From contig JAFAUA010000258.1 of NCBI GenBank assembly GCA_019243595.1, positions 1-12,742 on the forward strand: DNA of 12,742 nt, in the 5' to 3' direction. This stretch comes from Acidimicrobiia bacterium (GTDB lineage Bacteria; Actinomycetota; Acidimicrobiia; Acidimicrobiales; AC-14). The stretch's first letter is position 1; every line of letters starts with the position of its first letter. Of the stretch, positions 12,737 through 12,742 are shown in pieces. The position numbers and the translations under genes were made by a program. The notes under the pieces are model-generated. The model saw only the letters and a list, made by a program, of their open reading frames with translations, did no database searches and had not been told where the DNA came from.

Positions 12737-12742
12737 CACGAA

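Overview
The window is chromosomal DNA from a high-GC, Gram-positive-type bacterium, most likely an actinobacterium. The genes use GC-rich third positions and GTG starts. Two transporter binding proteins carry lipoboxes, one surface protein ends in an LPATG sorting signal, and several genes look leaderless. Some of the hypothetical proteins resemble conserved actinobacterial families from memory, possibly class Acidimicrobiia, but no rRNA or other phylogenetic marker is present. There are no tRNAs, rRNAs, CRISPR arrays, insertion sequences or integrases, and no gap without a gene is longer than about 120 bp. The layout is compact and looks like core genome.

Positions 1-4560 (all minus strand) are a metal-homeostasis block. 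Read in transcription order it holds an LPATG-anchored Asp-box (sialidase-like) protein, a Fur-family regulator of the Zur type, then a Zn/Mn ABC importer: lipoprotein binding protein, ATPase, and a permease cut by the window edge. The genes overlap by 8, 4 and 1 nt, except for a 38-bp gap between regulator and binding protein. That gap contains a perfect 6-1-6 palindrome of the Zur-box type, so the importer is very probably zinc-repressed by the regulator encoded just before it.

Positions 4641-8113 (plus strand) are a sulfur-uptake block: a small unknown helical protein, an Rrf2-family regulator with no cysteine at all (CymR-like rather than an Fe-S sensor), and a complete SsuABC/TauABC-type ABC importer. 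The transporter genes overlap, and promoter-like elements and a strong ribosome binding site precede the binding protein. The link to sulfonate or related sulfur compounds is inferred from family and context.

Positions 8114-10102 hold a minus-strand DUF983 zinc-ribbon membrane protein that ends base-to-base against the permease. It is followed by a divergent Thr/Pro-rich membrane-anchored protein with a good sigma-70-type promoter, and a conserved hypothetical protein.

Positions 10125-12693 hold a two-gene minus-strand unit (an isocitrate lyase/PEP mutase superfamily lyase followed 12 nt later by a secreted phospholipase C-type phosphoesterase). Divergent from it, across 31 bp, is a small four-cysteine protein followed by a 13-bp hairpin. 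The shared 31-bp spacer appears to carry two back-to-back leaderless promoters.

Nothing in the window amounts to an obvious new defence or mobile system. The points most worth checking are the surface protein fused into the zinc regulon, the cysteine-free Rrf2 regulator with its small partner upstream of the sulfur importer, and the leaderless-promoter pattern.
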